Positions 63,217-64,000 of a DNA stretch of 64,000 nucleotides are shown here, piece by piece. Every line of letters begins with the position of its first letter. Position 1 is the first letter of the stretch. The notes beneath the pieces were generated by a model. That model was not told the DNA's origin. It ran no database searches and worked only from the letters and a program-made list of their open reading frames with translations. The DNA is from Nissolia schottii (Eukaryota > Streptophyta > Magnoliopsida > Fabales > Fabaceae). The DNA lies in contig QANU01099529.1 of NCBI GenBank assembly GCA_003254905.1, forward strand, positions 1 through 64,000, written 5' to 3'. The translations under genes and the position numbers were made by a program.

Positions 63217-63999
63217 TCAAAATAACTCCGGATAGGCTTTCTTTATGTCTGCCTCTAACTCCCACGTCTGCTCTTCTAATTCCCCGTTCGTCCATACCAC
63301 TCGTACTATAGGAATCTCCTTGTTCCTCGTCTGGCGAATCTTATGATCCATGATCTTTTGCGGCGTAAGCGGTAAAGATAAATCTTCTCTCAATTGTATC
63401 TGTTCTGGTTGAAGCACATGGTCGGGGGATGCATAGTACTTACGTAACTGAGAGACATGAAAGACATTGTGGATATTGGCTAGGTTCGGCGGAAGAACTA
63501 TCCGGTATGCTACCGGTTCAATGCGGTCTAGGATCTGGAATGGTCCAATGAATCGGGGGTTCAGCTTCCTTACCTTCAAAGACCTTCCAATACCTGTCGT
63601 CGAAGTAACCTTTAGGATGACATGATCTCCCTCTTGGAACTCGAGCGGTCTCCTCCGATTATCTGCATAGCTTTTCTGTCAGCTTTGTGCCGTGAGCACT
63701 CTCTTGCGCAACAGCTTCATTAATTCTTCTGTCTCTCGGGTTTCCTCAGGGCCTAGACAGCGATACTGCCTGCTGTCATTCCAGCATAATGGCGACTGAC
63801 ATTTTCTGCCATACAATGCTTCGAACGGAGCCATACTAATGCTAGCTTGATAGCTGTTATTGTAGGCAAACTCCACAAATGGCAATATTTCCTCCCAGTT
63901 TCCTGGCGTGTCTAGCGCACAAGCTCGTAGCATATCTTCCAAGGTCTGAATAGTACGCTCAGACTGGCCATCAGACTGAGGGTGATATGCAGAACTCAA
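63217..63999 (-). pseudogene. Gypsy integrase C-terminal part with chromodomain-like tail
   Basis: One continuous minus-strand frame carries the end of the integrase core (MSSAYHPQSDGQSERTIQTL, whose catalytic Glu is in SERT; WEEILPFVEFAYNNSYQAS; FEALYGRKCQSPL), a GDHVILKV linker, LNPRFIGPFQILDRI, IHNVFHVSQLRKYY, and a tail VVWTNGELEEQTWELEADIK with AYPELF that resembles the chromodomain-like end of plant chromovirus integrases. A single TGA at 63679-63681 interrupts it where the family has Arg (QS-R-QKSYAD), consistent with CGA to TGA. Otherwise it is open to the window edge. Confidence 0.88.
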
Positions 64000-64000
64000 G

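Larger units (their letters stand above)
60183..64000 (-). mobile_element. Gypsy retrotransposon, 3' LTR and end of pol, running off the window
   Basis: The 3' LTR at 60183-63154 is preceded, on the minus strand, by the purine tract CGAAGGGGGGTGGAA (63155-63169) and the pol end. The 5' part lies beyond the right edge. It is the only copy here still joined to pol, and so the likely type of the autonomous family that gave the solo LTRs. Confidence 0.88.

Overview
The window is nuclear DNA of a flowering plant. It has GT-AG introns, plant-type genes, and long stretches of Copia, Ty3/gypsy, hAT, LINE, SINE and MITE sequence. Codon choice, the MED13 sequence and the MITE types look like a dicot, probably a legume; that placement is inference. 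Only two ordinary host loci are visible.

The first locus is broken: an SRG1-like 2-oxoglutarate/Fe(II) dioxygenase on the minus strand. Its exon 1 lies at 3122-3367. Exons 2-4 lie at 10434-11789, on the wrong side of exon 1 for one gene. A truncated Copia element (about 5170-9384) and a degenerate Copia fragment lie between them, and a 759-base assembly gap (12999-13757) follows. Next to exon 1 is a 1.6 kb LTR element (1342-2951) whose GC-rich interior carries pieces of unrelated host genes, most clearly a guanylate kinase.

The second locus is complete: MED13 (GRAND CENTRAL/MACCHI-BOU 2), the large subunit of the Mediator CDK8 kinase module. It has 22 coding exons from 17699 to 46506 on the plus strand. 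I could join all of them in phase into a 1,956-residue protein. Its introns hold a SINE, two hAT elements, a gypsy remnant, a complete small LTR element with target-site duplication GATAG, two LINE fragments and a 418-base poly(T) run.

From about 47.4 kb to the end the window is a stack of nested retrotransposons. It contains a Copia 3' end, several related gypsy LTRs of about 2.9 kb (two of them solo LTRs, one with a perfect duplication), a small internally deleted gypsy element with its own duplication (AACCA) holding one of the solo LTRs, and a gypsy element running off the right edge with an integrase/chromodomain-like reading frame broken by a single stop. These LTRs share a conserved terminal signature, a repeated CGCTGAGCGG-type motif and a short conserved reading frame. 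I saw no CRISPR array, tRNA or rRNA gene.
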